This document shows positions 51,301-61,323 of a DNA stretch of 64,000 bases, piece after piece. How positions within the stretch are numbered: the first letter of the stretch is position 1; each line of letters starts with the position of its first letter. This stretch comes from Phymatolithon calcareum (lineage: Eukaryota > Rhodophyta > Florideophyceae > Hapalidiales). The DNA is taken from positions 62,001 through 126,000 of the forward strand of contig OZ345385.1 in assembly GCA_977006965.1 (NCBI GenBank). Reading direction: 5' to 3'. A program made the position numbers and the translations under genes. The notes beneath the pieces were generated by a model. It worked only from the letters and a program-made list of their open reading frames with translations, was not told where the DNA came from and searched no databases.

Positions 51301-51872
51301 ACAACATCTCCCCACCGAAGTCCCTCCGCTGATTCCATTGATGATCTTGAAAACCTCCCCGGTGCAAAGGATTTCCCGTCTGTGAACCATTCATCCTCCA
51401 GGGAGCAAGACCATTTACCCACCACTTCACCGCGCGCCACCGCGAACGACGGCCTCTCCGAGGATGAATATCGGTCGGAGTCACCGCAAATGAGATGGAC
51501 CGATTTGCTTATACCGCGACTCAACCACCTGTGGTATAGTGGTAAAACTGCCTCCGCGCACCTGTGCGCATGTTTCGGTATGATACAGGAAGGAATGTGA
51601 GGTCGTCGGTTCGAGTCCTGTCCCAAACAAGAATTGAATTACGTTCCGCGAAGGGCACACGGATTTCGCCGTGTAGTGGTGTGCCGCAGTACTCGCGGGA
51701 AGCAGTTACGCGAGTACCCAGAATGGATCCAGCTCATGAACATCTTAGAGGCCCCCTAGATGTGAGCTACCTTAGCGTAGCTCGAATATCATGCAATAAA
51801 CAAACAAACAAACAAATACCGCGACTCCCGGAGAAAGTGTTTAATGAGCATCTCAATGAATCTGACGGGTAA
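51301..51872 (+). pseudogene. Continuation of the acidic gene, split by a SINE
   Basis: Coding-like sequence to WTDLLIPRL at 51522, then the SINE. After its second target copy the frame resumes IPRLPEKVFNEHLNESDG and ends in TAA near 51872. Removing the SINE restores a continuous ending, so the SINE interrupted an existing reading frame. Whether that frame was still functional is unknown. Confidence 0.45.
51511..51827 (+). mobile_element. tRNA-derived SINE (51523-51815) with 12-bp target duplications
   Basis: A perfect duplication ATACCGCGACTC lies at 51511-51522 and 51816-51827. The head has pol III promoter boxes: A box TGGTATAGTGG (51532-51542) and B box GGTTCGAGTCC (51608-51618). A body of ~180 bp not related to tRNA follows. 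The tail AATAAACAAACAAACAAACA ends at 51815. This order (tRNA-like head, body, simple repeat tail, duplication) defines a tRNA-type SINE. The head does not fold into a functional cloverleaf by eye. Mobilisation would need a LINE recognising its tail; I found no LINE with a (CAAA)n tail here. Confidence 0.9.
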
Positions 51873-51904
51873 TCGTTGCCGACGGCCGAAACAAGCACTT
51901 CTCC

Positions 51905-52276
51905 ATGATTCACGACGTCACGTTTTATTCGCACAGATGCGTGGTGCCGGTGGTTCTAGACCTTACCGAGCTGCGCCCAGAATGGTGTGAGTACATTGAC
52001 CGTCGCGCCCCTAATGTCCCGTTCCCCCAGCTCCGGCTAATTGGCAAGTGTCGAAGTAGCTTAAGCGATGTGGTGGCACTGCACAAGTCGGAAGAGTTGC
52101 ACGAAATTCTTCGGGAAGTTGTCCGTCTTAACGCTAAAAGGAGCGAAGCGCGGTTAAATCGGGCTCGTGAGGCGAAGGCAAAGGCGACCGCCGCGGCTGC
52201 CGGGGAGGTGACACGATGGATGAAGAACCTGTCGAGCAACCAATCTCATCTTCCGCGATTCGCAGATCACCGCTGA
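51905..52276 (+). CDS. Hypothetical protein, possibly N-terminally extended
   Basis: 123 residues from the ATG at 51905 (MIHDVTFYSHRCVVPVVLDL). The same frame is open upstream for about a dozen codons (VIVADGRNKHFS), so the true start may lie earlier. Middle: RRAPNVPFPQLRLIGKCRSS. It ends with a basic helix (RSEARLNRAREAKAKATAAA) and WMKNLSSN. The composition looks like a real protein. The family is not recognised. It overlaps the next frame (52216) by 61 bases. Confidence 0.45.
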   Translation: MIHDVTFYSHRCVVPVVLDLTELRPEWCEYIDRRAPNVPFPQLRLIGKCRSSLSDVVALHKSEELHEILREVVRLNAKRSEARLNRAREAKAKATAAAAGEVTRWMKNLSSNQSHLPRFADHR

Positions 52277-52647
52277 ATCCACTCTCGTTAGAGGATGCTC
52301 TGGATTACGACCGACCACCCTCCACGGACCCAATTGCTGACTCCTCGATGGAGGATTTCGCATATGAAGATTCCGCGCAGCCGACCGCATCGGTTCACTT
52401 TGCACACGCCGCCGGGGATGATGCCGCGATGCCGCCCTTGCCGCACTGTACTGCATCGTACGCTTGCCCGCTGCCGCGCCCCACGCCGCGCCCCACGCCG
52501 CCGGCGATGTATACCTCGACGCCGCTTTCGCCGAACTACTTCGTCCGCCTGACCGCCGCGCCGTGCCACCCCGCCCCGCGCGGCTGTAAATACATGCCGT
52601 GGCGGCGCATTCTTCACAGGTCAACGTCTGACCCCGCTTGTGGCTGA
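52216..52647 (+). CDS. Acidic/proline-rich hypothetical protein
   Basis: 143 residues from an ATG at 52216: MDEEPVEQPISSSAIRRSPL, DDRPP-like acidic stretches (LDYDRPPSTDPIADSSMEDF), then a Pro-rich, low-complexity C-terminal half (PLPRPTPRPTPPAMYTSTPL). The opposite strand is also open through the GC-rich part. It may be the true continuation of the acidic gene at 51.1 kb or a composition-driven frame. Confidence 0.3.
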   Translation: MDEEPVEQPISSSAIRRSPLNPLSLEDALDYDRPPSTDPIADSSMEDFAYEDSAQPTASVHFAHAAGDDAAMPPLPHCTASYACPLPRPTPRPTPPAMYTSTPLSPNYFVRLTAAPCHPAPRGCKYMPWRRILHRSTSDPACG

Positions 52648-52942
52648 TCTCCAACGTATTACATTCGACCCCGCCTGTTGACGATCTGAGAGCAATTAGC
52701 GCCGCTCCGTCGTCGCAGCAATCGTGGCGATTCCGGAGTCGCAAGGGCATACCGCGTCGTTTGAGGATTGTCGCTCAAAACAAAACATTGGAGCGATCCT
52801 TCTGCCGATTATCGAGCTTTATTGTGCTATGCATGTAGCTCTCATTCTAAGTTCTTGCTAAGTTAATCAAAGTGAACTATGATATTTTCGACTTCCCCTT
52901 CTCGCCAGAAATTCCTTCTGAAACGTTGGAGAAGTGGAGGAA

Positions 52943-52973
52943 ATGGAGATGATAGTCAGACTATCATCTCCAT
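52943..52973. repeat. Perfect palindrome, 15-bp arms
   Basis: ATGGAGATGATAGTC (52943-52957) pairs perfectly with 52959-52973 around one central base. It lies in a gene-poor stretch. Confidence 0.9.
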
Positions 52974-53066
52974 CATAGTCTACATTTATTTTCTTTTTGT
53001 GGAAGTCGAAGGACGCGGACAAATCAGCAAAATAAGAAAGGCAGTTAGAAAAAAGTACTGCTGATT

Positions 53067-53330
53067 CTAGAAGCACGCTGTTGAGGCTGTGGGGTGACGC
53101 AGCCCAGTAGCACCCTTCGTATCAGTCGGTTCCCGTTCATGCGGAGGATATCTCCCAGCCATGCCCATCGCTGATCTCGAATCCAAAGCAGGACTGGATT
53201 TGTTGGGTTTTTTGCTTCTTCCGCGATTGAACGTCCTGTTATTTCTGATAGCATTTTTGATACAACGACATTTATCTTCTTCCGTACCGGGTCCGTTAGC
53301 CGCTATGAATGTCTGCATTTGTTCATTCGA
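53067..53330 (-). mobile_element. LINE-D fragment
   Basis: The minus strand encodes MLSEITGRSIAEEAKNPTNP and RDQRWAWLGDILRMNGNRLI, then RRVLLGC, matching the LINE-D blocks at 30.4 and 42.7 kb. Upstream KINVVVSKM precedes it. The 3' end is lost. Confidence 0.75.
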
Positions 53331-53479
53331 TTCAATTCTTGTTTGCCACATCGTCACCATGTCAAATTACCATGGGAAGGGTACAAGATTGAACGTTGGT
53401 GGTGCGAAGGCACTCATTTTACCTTATCACAAGTCTCCATCGAACAAATTATTAGTGTACTTGTGCACGAAAAAGTAGT

Positions 53480-53600
53480 TGCCTGGGATGGAATTGCCAT
53501 GAGGACGAGCAGTAGACAGAGAAAGGCACTTTCCGTTGCGCAAAAGCAGTATCGCCCTGCTGTAATCTAAGCGGAACAGAATAAAGTGAAGCACATGTTT
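53480..53600 (+). mobile_element. S2 retroposon fragment
   Basis: GCAGTAGACAGAGAAAGGC, CTGCTGTAATCTAAGCGGAA and CAGAATAAAGTGAAGCAC parallel the S2 body at 42.06-42.13 kb. Diverged. Confidence 0.5.
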
Positions 53601-53604
53601 GTAA

Positions 53605-55145
53605 GCCGCGACTGTTGAGTAAAACACAAATTGTACTATATAAGAAAGTCTGCCAAAATAGGCACAAGGGAGAACAACGTTTTTAAAAGACTGTAGTATA
53701 AACTATGTTTTCCACACGTACAAGGCCATCGCACCCAACGCACTTCCTGTTAGATCTCGCCCGGTCATGCAAAAATACTCTGATTGTTACGGCCTGTACA
53801 TGCGCACTTGCCGGTCGCCTCATAAGTCAAGTTGAATAACTAGTGCTTATATTTCTCGCTCACTACCGACATCGATTTTATCAAGTCGTTGGGGAATGAC
53901 AGTCGAATGGAGGTGGCGCTGGCAGTTAGCAATAATGTCCGACTGTTAACAAAGAAAGTCAACTGGTGCGGATTACGAACGGTGCGTAATGCATTGTGTC
54001 TCGCGCTGACACTTCGGATACCTTGAGAGAATGTAGACACACGATCAAAAATAGATTGACTGAAGTAGGGACTACTTAAGCGGTGACTAAAGTCTTTCTC
54101 GAGGAAGTCACTACGATCAACTTTGCCAGCAACATACCAAATATAAACTTACTCTTCCGACGAAAGTCAGCAATGCATTCATACTGCCGATCAACGTTCA
54201 CTGCGTATCATTGGATTGGACCACCCTTGCCGAAGTCACTAAATCCCCCTCGGAGTTTCTGACCAAGCGAGTAGTAAGAAAAATTGCCAAAAGCACCGCA
54301 CCCCTCCTGGAGATTCTGCACAAGGAAGTTGCATGGCTATGACGCATCTGCCGTAGAACCCGCCGTTCAGCTACTGGATACTCACGACAGTAGAGGTTCT
54401 GCATTTCGAATAGTCAAAGTCCAGACAAATGCGAAACAATAGAAAGGTATTCTTCGATGTGGCTTGTACGAAGACTCATTCTCTTGGACCTCCTACATAT
54501 CGCAAACTATACGCTAAGTCTTTTGTCATCAATTTCTCCTCAACTGATCTTATTTAGTCCTCGGATATAGTCTGATACAGCGAGTGGTGCGCTTTGACTT
54601 ATTGCTCCTGACATGAAGGTGAACACTGCCCAGAGTCTCTCAGAGAAGATAACTCCCGACGGAAGTAGGTTAACCTTCCCCTGCTTCGATACCGAAAGCT
54701 GCTTTCCACTCCCCTAGCATCAGAAGCTAGCTGCTCTTGGATGCAAGGGACACCGTGCATTAGCTTGTTCCAGGCCCCTCGGAATGCAATTAACTTCTCT
54801 TTGCATTGAACTTGCAACTGTATGCATGGGGATGGCATTCGATCGCCTTCAATGCGGGACTGAAGTGACGTGAGTTTACCAAATAATGAGACCCCAGCGA
54901 AGAAATTTTGGAACCATACTGGCGTTCCCTACTTTGTTCCCATCAATAATGGGACAGCAAATAAGAATTCCATTTTCACCTATATGTAGAGTACTGTACA
55001 GTGGAAGCGTTGTTGTTCTGGCAATGGATGACTTTGCCATATTCGAAATCGCTGGTCGCTAGAGCAGACGGCGATGCAGTTGGTTCATGATTTACGGAGT
55101 CAGAAGACATGTCCATGATGGACCTGACTTCCATCTCGGCGGGCA
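53605..55145. other. Gene-poor region
   Basis: No supported gene; short frames on both strands without motifs (for example 54599-54838 minus). Confidence 0.5.
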
Positions 55146-55149
55146 GGCC

Positions 55150-55445
55150 GAGCGAGAGTAAGTCCTGAAGATCGGCGCGGCACGAGGACCCGGGACGTCG
55201 GTAAACTCGCCCATCGCGCTCCGGCGCACGCAAGAAAAACGATGCTCTGCGTGGCCATTGAGGTGAAATGATTTTCCCCCTCCAGATCTCTCCGTTGAGA
55301 TCAGAGGTAGGTTTTCTAATTTTGCTGACTATAGCCGTTTTTATGCGAAATGGAGCCTCTGGGCTCTGAGTTGAGTCCTCGTGCCAAGCGTCTGCAGATG
55401 CGTTGGTAACACTATAATAAAAATCTCCACTTCTTCTTCTTCTTT
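55150..55445 (+). mobile_element. S1 retroposon, long copy
   Basis: ACGAGGACCCGGGACGTCGG and TAAACTCGCCCATCGCGCTC at the 5' side, CTGCGTGGCCATTGAGG, AGATCAGAGGTAGGTTTTCT, GGAGCCTCTGGGCTCTGAG, GATGCGTTGGTAACACTATA, AATAAAAATC and (TTC)n at 55429-55443. It shows that the family extends to ~300 bp. Confidence 0.85.
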
Positions 55446-55449
55446 TACA

Positions 55450-56045
55450 TCCAGAACTTTGCAGTTGTCTCTGCACCGTTGATTTTCACGACTAAAGAAC
55501 ATACGGTACGTTAATGTCCTGCATAAATAATCTCAGAATCAGCAATCAGTTTCAGCCGCGACGCAGCCGTGAAACAGGAGGCGGTCGATGATGTGTATGT
55601 GAGGCACGACTCAGCACGGAAGACGTTACGCTAGCATCATCCCTCCACAATAAATCCCCTCACTGCATATCTCGTGGCCTCCAAGAATGAGGAGCGGTTC
55701 TGCTCCAGCATGCTAGTCTGAGTATTGCTAGCAGCTAGCAATACACAGTCAGAGTATTGTTTTACATGTGTCAAACGTTGAAGAAGACCTCAGAGTGGGA
55801 CCGGCCAGGCCCGGGAGGTCCGCACGGCGCTTCCATTTGGTGGACAGTTAGTTGGATTCAAAAAATTGAAATTCAGCCCTCAACATAACCAATTTAAATT
55901 GCCCTATCGCCAGAAGCTGCGCGGAGCTTTGGGAAAATGCTCTACGGGCTCGTCGAGCCCATGCTCCACCGGCGCGTCGAGCCAATGCTCCGCCCGTGAC
56001 GCAAGACTTTGAGAGTGCACTTTGCGTTCCGATTCCTAAATGCAA
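55450..56045. other. Unassigned stretch
   Basis: No supported gene. Near 55935-55985, GGGCTCGTCGAGCCCATGCT and CGCGTCGAGCCAATGCT form a short local repeat. Confidence 0.4.
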
Positions 56046-56049
56046 AATA

Positions 56050-56260
56050 GAATCTGGAGGAAGTCAAGAACTACGAGGGCGAATATGAGGACTTGGCACA
56101 GGCACAAAGAGATATCCGATACCTCGAAGAATACGAACTGTTAAACGTCCCAGCCAAGAGGGCAGCCAACGGAAAGGTCACCCGCAAGGAAGAGAAACTG
56201 CGAATCTACCGGACATGGAGCAAAACGGAGAATCTCAAAAACGCAAATTTACCGGGAACA
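56050..56260 (+). mobile_element. LINE-B fragment
   Basis: LEEVKNYEGEYEDLAQAQRD and IRYLEEYELLNVPAKRAANG with KVTRKEEKLRIYRTW match LINE-B (DEADEYSGRDEDIKEATKDI, ECLKKYEDLQQALDKAKEG). ~65 codons, diverged. Confidence 0.6.
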
Positions 56261-56430
56261 TGAACGAGAAGTCAAACCCCGTAATCCAAATCAAGTCGAG
56301 AAACACACAGACTTTGAACAGTCAAGTGGTTCTTCGGCCATACATGCGGCGTTTGCTATCCACAACGCCGAATAATCTCATCCTCTTCCTTGTCCGTCAC
56401 TTCATCATTAGTGTCCCTCCCATACTCGCT

Positions 56431-57862
56431 CTACGTATCACCTTGAGAACTACCCCATCCTTGGTCCGATTTCCAAGCATGATTTCGCGTGTCTCGATCC
56501 CACATGATGACTACACCATTAAGGTCTCTGGATACAACATGCAATCCGTCACCGCTTTCAGATACCGCCTCAACAATTCCCTCGTGCCCTTCCAAGCCAT
56601 TTTCTATTAGCATTCCTGATTCGACGTCCCAAATGCGGACAGTTCCGTCCCCGGATCCCGAAATGATCCGTTGACCATCCGAGCTGACCGAAACATAACT
56701 CACTCAATCCGTTCCCAACTTGATTAAACGTCTCAGCGTTCCACAGTCGAACAGTTTTATAATCTGAACCGGAGACCACCGGTCGCTGGTCATGACTGCA
56801 CAAAACGCCTCTCACCGAATCAATGTGCCCTTCCATTGGACCACCAATCTGTTTGCCCACACGCGAGTCCCCCAAACATACTGCTCCATCTCGCGACCCA
56901 GATGCAATTCGAAGCCCGTCACGCAACGACCTCCACCCGCATGATGCGGAATGTATACCACGCATGTGTCCCAAATTCGAATAGTACCATCCAAAGACCC
57001 AGAAACTATTGTTTCCCCGTTAGGAGTAAACGCAATACTTGTTAACCAGTCGTGCACATTTGCGGATGTCCACGAATTTCTACCCTTGTTTGCGTCCCAC
57101 AACCGATCAGCAGCATCCCGGGATCCTGACGCAATCAGTCGCACATCACGACAGAATCTAACACGACTCACTCAATCTGTGTCCTGCAAACGGCTTACTG
57201 ATACTCGACAATGCTCCTGTGTCCCAAACACGAATTTCTTTGTCATCTGACCCCGTCACCAACCGTTGGCCGATCCCATTCAATGCAACAGAGTTTACGC
57301 ACTCCCTGTGCGCGTCGGTATCTTCGAAAATAGCACCCTCTGTGCCACAACCCAGAACTTTTGGTGTTGCATCCTCCAGACCGATGGAAACCAATCGGTC
57401 GTCATTCGAAACGGTAACACACTCAACACTGCGCTGCTGTAGGAATTCTTGAATCTGTGCACCAGTGCTCGCCTCCCAAATCCCCAATGTGCGATCATTC
57501 GAGCACGAAAATATCTTCTAGCCATCGCTGCTCACAGCAATGCCCCTCCTACACTTGCTGTGCCCTTTGTGAGCGTGCACTGGCTCCCGTTCCCAGACAG
57601 ATATCGAATAGTCCTACGACTCAAAGACAGCTGTATTTGATGCAACAGCAAACAATACGCACCATATATAATCAGTGTGTCCTTTCAGCCTCTTCAATAT
57701 GTCACCTGTCGACGCATCTGCGACTACAACATCACCGACTGCGCCTGATGCGATACAACGTCCACATTGATGGCAATCAACTGCATGGCACTCTGATCGT
57801 ACAGGAACCTCCACGCTCTGTGCGCTATTGGAATATGGGAGAAACCGGCTCGCGAGTAGCAA
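56431..57862 (-). pseudogene. WD40-repeat protein pseudogene
   Basis: Read from 57862 downwards, about eight WD units in shifting frames: ASTGDILKRLKGHTDYIWCV, SNDRTLGIWEASTGAQ, VTGSDDKEIRVWDTG, ASGSRDAADRLWDANKG, VSGSLDGTIRIWDT, ASGSRDGAV, VSGSDYKTVRLWNAE and ISGSGDGTVRIWDVESG, ending near VVIMWDRDTRNHAW. Each unit has the GH...SGSxDxTIRIWD pattern of a beta-propeller blade. At least four frameshifts and several stops break it. WD40 propellers are protein-binding scaffolds. High similarity between units suggests a fast-evolving type such as those in NACHT-WD or kinase-WD proteins, but no such partner domain is seen. Confidence 0.88.
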
Positions 57863-57888
57863 ATACGGCTTTGGTGTGTGTGTGTGTG

Positions 57889-57965
57889 TTTTTTTGATTG
57901 GAGTTTATTTAAAAGCCTCACAGTCTTACGAATATACGGGCAAGGCTTCCTCAGTTGCTACCTTC
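57889..57965 (-). other. S3-type retroelement 3' tail
   Basis: From the plus strand: (GT)n, a T-run, GATTGGAGTTTATTTAAAAG, then CGAATATACGGGCAAGGCTT. It is the inverse of the tail at 28640-28715. It lies directly behind the stop of the gene at 57983-58552, so it either is an insertion in, or has become, that gene's 3' UTR. Confidence 0.65.
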
Positions 57966-57982
57966 GTTTTAATGATGGAGCT

Positions 57983-58552
57983 CTAGTCTCGACGAACTAC
58001 TATATCACTAGGGTCAGATGTACAAACACTAGCTAAATTACGCATTCGTCCTTTCTCCTTGTCATTAGTAAGACTATCAGCTCGGACAAAAGCAGCGCGC
58101 CCATTACACTTAATGCCCAGTATTCCTTCTCGCATCTTTTCTTTTACCGCGGTAACCTCCTCCACGGAAACCTTCTTCAACACTTGCTGTCCAATGAGGC
58201 GGGAGAGCTCATGAACCAAGTCGTATCCGGGGGTCGATTCGCGCGAAGCAGAGTCAAAAAAGGCATCCATATCAATGTTTTTAACAAAAGAAGATCTGAC
58301 AATTGGTTAGATATAGTCCAAAACAGTTAAAAAAATAAAAGAGAAAGATACTTACAAATGATTGTCCAAGACGCTGCTTTTAAAAGCATTATATAACGTG
58401 GAGGCTGAAGAGAGCATATCAAGGCCTGTTTCAACAATTGTTTCCAACTTGGTCGCTAGAGAAGCGATTGTGGCTTTATCTTTCGACATGGAAATTTTTA
58501 GCCGTTTAGACTCAGACTCAATGACTTTCCAGTCATCATGCTCAGACGCCAT
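57983..58552 (-). CDS. Small two-exon gene, 169-residue protein of unknown function
   Basis: Exon 1 is 58552-58356 (ATG at 58552, MASEHDDWKVIESESKRLKI). The intron is 58355-58296: donor GTAAGTATC, a CTAAC branch-like motif and acceptor TTGTCAG, 60 nt. Exon 2 is 58295-57983, ending TAG after DPSDIVVRRD. The joined coding length is 510 nt, a multiple of three, without stops. The protein begins with a charged helical stretch (KATIASLATKLETIVETGLD), continues MDAFFDSASRESTPGYDLVH and LIGQQVLKKVSVEEVTAVKE, and has no membrane segment or known motif. The splice signals and preserved frame argue for a real or very recent gene. Two long foldbacks lie upstream and an S3 tail lies at its 3' end. Confidence 0.75.
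58296..58355 (-). other. 60-nt spliceosomal intron
   Basis: Donor GTAAGT, branch-like CTAAC at 58310-58306, acceptor CAG at 58298-58296. AT-rich interior with a T-run. It lies in phase 2 within the 169-residue gene. Confidence 0.75.
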
Positions 58553-58613
58553 TTCGTCGCTTGGCGGATATAACTAGATACGAAATAGAGGAGCTTCAAA
58601 TTATATAGTGAAT

Positions 58614-58676
58614 GGATGTGCTGAGGGATACATGTCACCATGATGGTGATGGTGGCATGTATCTCTCAGCACATCC
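58614..58676. repeat. Foldback, 28-bp arms
   Basis: 58614-58641 pairs with 58649-58676 at 26 of 28 positions around a 7-base loop. The arm starts GGATGTGCTGAG. It lies ~60 bp upstream of the start codon of the two-exon gene. Confidence 0.9.
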
Positions 58677-58785
58677 TTACAATTTGTATTTAAAATTAGA
58701 ATTGAAATGTGGCATCATCACCTAAGTTGCACGTCACTAATCTCGCCATCAATCCTCCACCTCCACGTCGACGTGGTACTGTAGG

Positions 58786-58895
58786 ACAGAAGAAGGGTTT
58801 CTAGGTTAGCATACTTACGCTCTGATTGTGCAACCTATTTGTGGTGGTTGCACAATCAGAGTGTAAGTATCCTAACATAGAAACCCTTTTTCTGT
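58786..58895. repeat. Long foldback, 50-bp arms
   Basis: 58786-58835 pairs with 58846-58895 with four mismatches around a 10-base loop. The inner arm is TCTGATTGTGCAACC. A transcript would form a ~110-nt imperfect hairpin of microRNA-precursor-like size. It may equally be a foldback element. Confidence 0.9.
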
Positions 58896-58909
58896 ACGAT
58901 GCTGGCTGA

Positions 58910-60060
58910 CGTGAACGGAATTTTCCTGATACGGTGCTCTTCTTGCTGTTCCCATACTCGCCATAGGCCAGCTCTAGCTTTGATATCTGTCGTCGTGTTT
59001 CCTTGCCATATACAGTCGAGAGTTTCGAGTTCTTGCTCTGCGCCTGTGTCTTCGTTCTCCTCTACAATCTTGCGTAATCTTCGCCTTAGCTTTCGAAGCA
59101 GGTGCTGTCGGCGGAACTCCCATGGCTCGATTTGGCACAGTTCCAGTAGGCTTCTCCAGTGCCGCGCTGCCCATTTCCCGAATAGTATCTGGCAATGTCC
59201 TTCTGAATTCTAACTGCTGCTTTCGATACACTCAATGTGTCGGGTGCTATATGGGCAGCGTACTCATATACTGGCCTGATAAACGATATGAAAAGCCTGA
59301 TGCTCTTTTCCGTGCTACATCATTTTCTTGTCATTCTTAAGTTGCTCATCAGCCGTATCTTGGCGCTTGCGCTTTTGAATCGCTCCAGCAGCTTGTCGTC
59401 GCGAATACCGTTAGCGTCAATAGTCGTCCTAAGATAATCTGCAGCGCGTCATATTTAAATTTCCTCGTTTGCCAATATGATGGGTTTTCCACTCCGTCGA
59501 CCAGGAGGTTGACTGCACACTTGCGGGTAGACCAGGTCATTCGGTAGACCCGTGCCCATTCGGAGCATTCCTGGAGCTATTTTGCAGCTCTCCTTCGTTT
59601 CGTGGCATTAATATGACGTCATCGGAAAACATGTTTAGACGAAAGCTCTAGTCAGAGTCCTTGAGGCTAATGGCCGTGACTCTCTCTGCCAGAGTATCCA
59701 TGAGGATGTTGAACAGTGTGGGACTAATAGGGGAGCCTTGGGGGACTCCTCTTTCGCTTGTGCCCTGGGTTCTTCCTGCGTCGTTCATCACAGTGAAGTG
59801 GTCTTCTGCAGGGAGAAGGATGCAAGAGTTGCAAGATTTGCAGATAACCTTATATCGACCTCTCTCATAAGCTCCTCTCTCGGAATTCGGTCGTATGCTG
59901 ACTTTAGGTCAAGCACGGCTGCTATGTAACGGAGGAGGGCCCGTTCCGTTCCTTTCTTAGTTAGTCTTTTGCATTCATAATCAGTCTCTTTGTCCATCAT
60001 CTTAGCCCCGAGAGTGCGTTGGAGTGCAATCTCGCTCATGCAAATATCAGAGAGATTCCT
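58910..60060 (-). mobile_element. LINE-A copy 4, degenerate, fused to a LINE-B-type end
   Basis: The minus strand from 60060 down: IALQRTLGAKMMDKETDYEC with KRLTK (LINE-B C-terminal type) is joined directly to KGTERALLRYIAAVLDLKSA and YDRIPREELM (RT), then ANLATLASFSLQK, then in other frames GVPQGSP-like remains, ECSEWARVYRMTWSTRK, and FGKWAARHWRSLLELCQIEP near 59150. Many stops and frameshifts. Confidence 0.75.
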
Positions 60061-60480
60061 ACAGTACAAACTGTTTTCGTCATTGCCGTGAATTACCATG
60101 TGCTGACCAATGTACGCATTTGTGACAGCCAGGCAGTGTGATTTGGGATTGCAAAATCCAGATGATGATGTTCGAGAGAAAACCCATGCCATCACTTTGT
60201 AACGCATTTTTTCCGATTTTGCAAGAGTAGACTTTCCACTTACGCTTGCCATTTATGGCCTGGGGCATTGGTGCGATTTGATTATGCCATTTTTACTTGC
60301 TGTGCTCCTATCTTGCGGCTTGTTCGAAAATCTGATGTGACCAGTCCATGCTTATACAATCGGATTCGCCACATCAAGTGCCACGGAGTGAAGCTACATT
60401 TTTCCTCCGTTCGTATCTTGTTTGTTACCTTTATAGTTTCCCCTAAATTTATATTTGTTTTATGGTTCAAGGCCCGTAAT
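60061..60480. other. Unassigned stretch
   Basis: A minus-strand frame (to 60252) leads into the LINE fragment (MASVSGKSTLAKSEKMRYKV) but carries no motif. Nothing else seen. Confidence 0.35.
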
Positions 60481-60484
60481 TGAA

Positions 60485-61301
60485 GGGGATATGTGTTGAT
60501 TTATTTTAAAAGCTCCCAAGGCCTCTCTTCAAGAGTAATTGGGCCGCTTTCCACGATTTTCTAAGCTGACGTAGTTTGACTATTCAGTATATCCTTGATT
60601 CGTATTTCTCTCCCAACAAGCGCTCTAGTGAGCCGCTTTCATTCGTATTCAATTTCAGGAATAATCTTGGATGAAGATAGAATGCGTTGGAGCGCGACCA
60701 GCTCAATCACTGCTGTGACACCAAAGTATGCACCTAATACTGGTTTTCTCCAGAGAGGTGCTCAGTTGAATATCAGTCGTAGGCATCGCAACCAAGTCGC
60801 CCTTTTTCTTACGCGGAGAACCACCGGTAGATTGTTCGAATCAGTTGGTATCTCGAGCGATCTCCTCTTCTTCCGTTGCCCACAGCTCAATTATTTCTTT
60901 TCGTCGCCCTTTTTCTTGAGGCACTCTATGTCCTTGGTTGCCTCCTTAATGTCTTCATCTTTCCCAGAATACTCATCTGCCTCATCGAGGCGCTTCTTTT
61001 GTCTCACTAGACTCGCAGAAAACCTTTCTGTTTGATTTCTTCTCCTCATGGTTGGTGGTTCTAGTCGGCACAGAGCTCGCATTCTACCATGGCGGTGCTG
61101 GGCATATGTCCCAAAAACATAATTGTAGAATAAACCTTCTGCAGACTCGATTGCTGTTTGTAATCGCTTTGTCAGTGGCGTCATGTGGAGTGCATACTCC
61201 CACTTTGGCAAAATAAGCGACTTGAAGATTCTAATGCATGTCGCAGTCTGAAAGCCTCGAGCATTGACTCCAATATCCCTCAGTTTGTGTATACACCCCA
61301 C
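60485..61301 (-). mobile_element. LINE-B copy, 5'-truncated, with 3' tail
   Basis: From 61301: GCIHKLRDIGVNARGFQTAT, LILPKWEYALHMTPLTKRLQ, TAIESAEGLFYNYVFGTYAQ, DEADEYSGKDEDIKEATKDI. After a frameshift near 60895: CLRLIFN, a stop, APLWRKPVLGAYFGVTAVIE, LVGREIRIKDILNSQT and the conserved tail to ~60485. Very like the 43.8-44.5-kb copy. Confidence 0.8.
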
Positions 61302-61323
61302 TGCATTTCATACTCTTGATAAC

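Noticed and set aside
51264-51319. Intron (GTGAGT donor, CTGAC branch, AG acceptor) in the acidic gene
   Set aside because: Splicing there does not join the two acidic frames in phase; a frameshift explains them better.
51523-51625. A functional tRNA gene (A and B boxes present)
   Set aside because: The acceptor and T stems do not pair by eye. The segment is the head of a SINE with a tail and target duplications.
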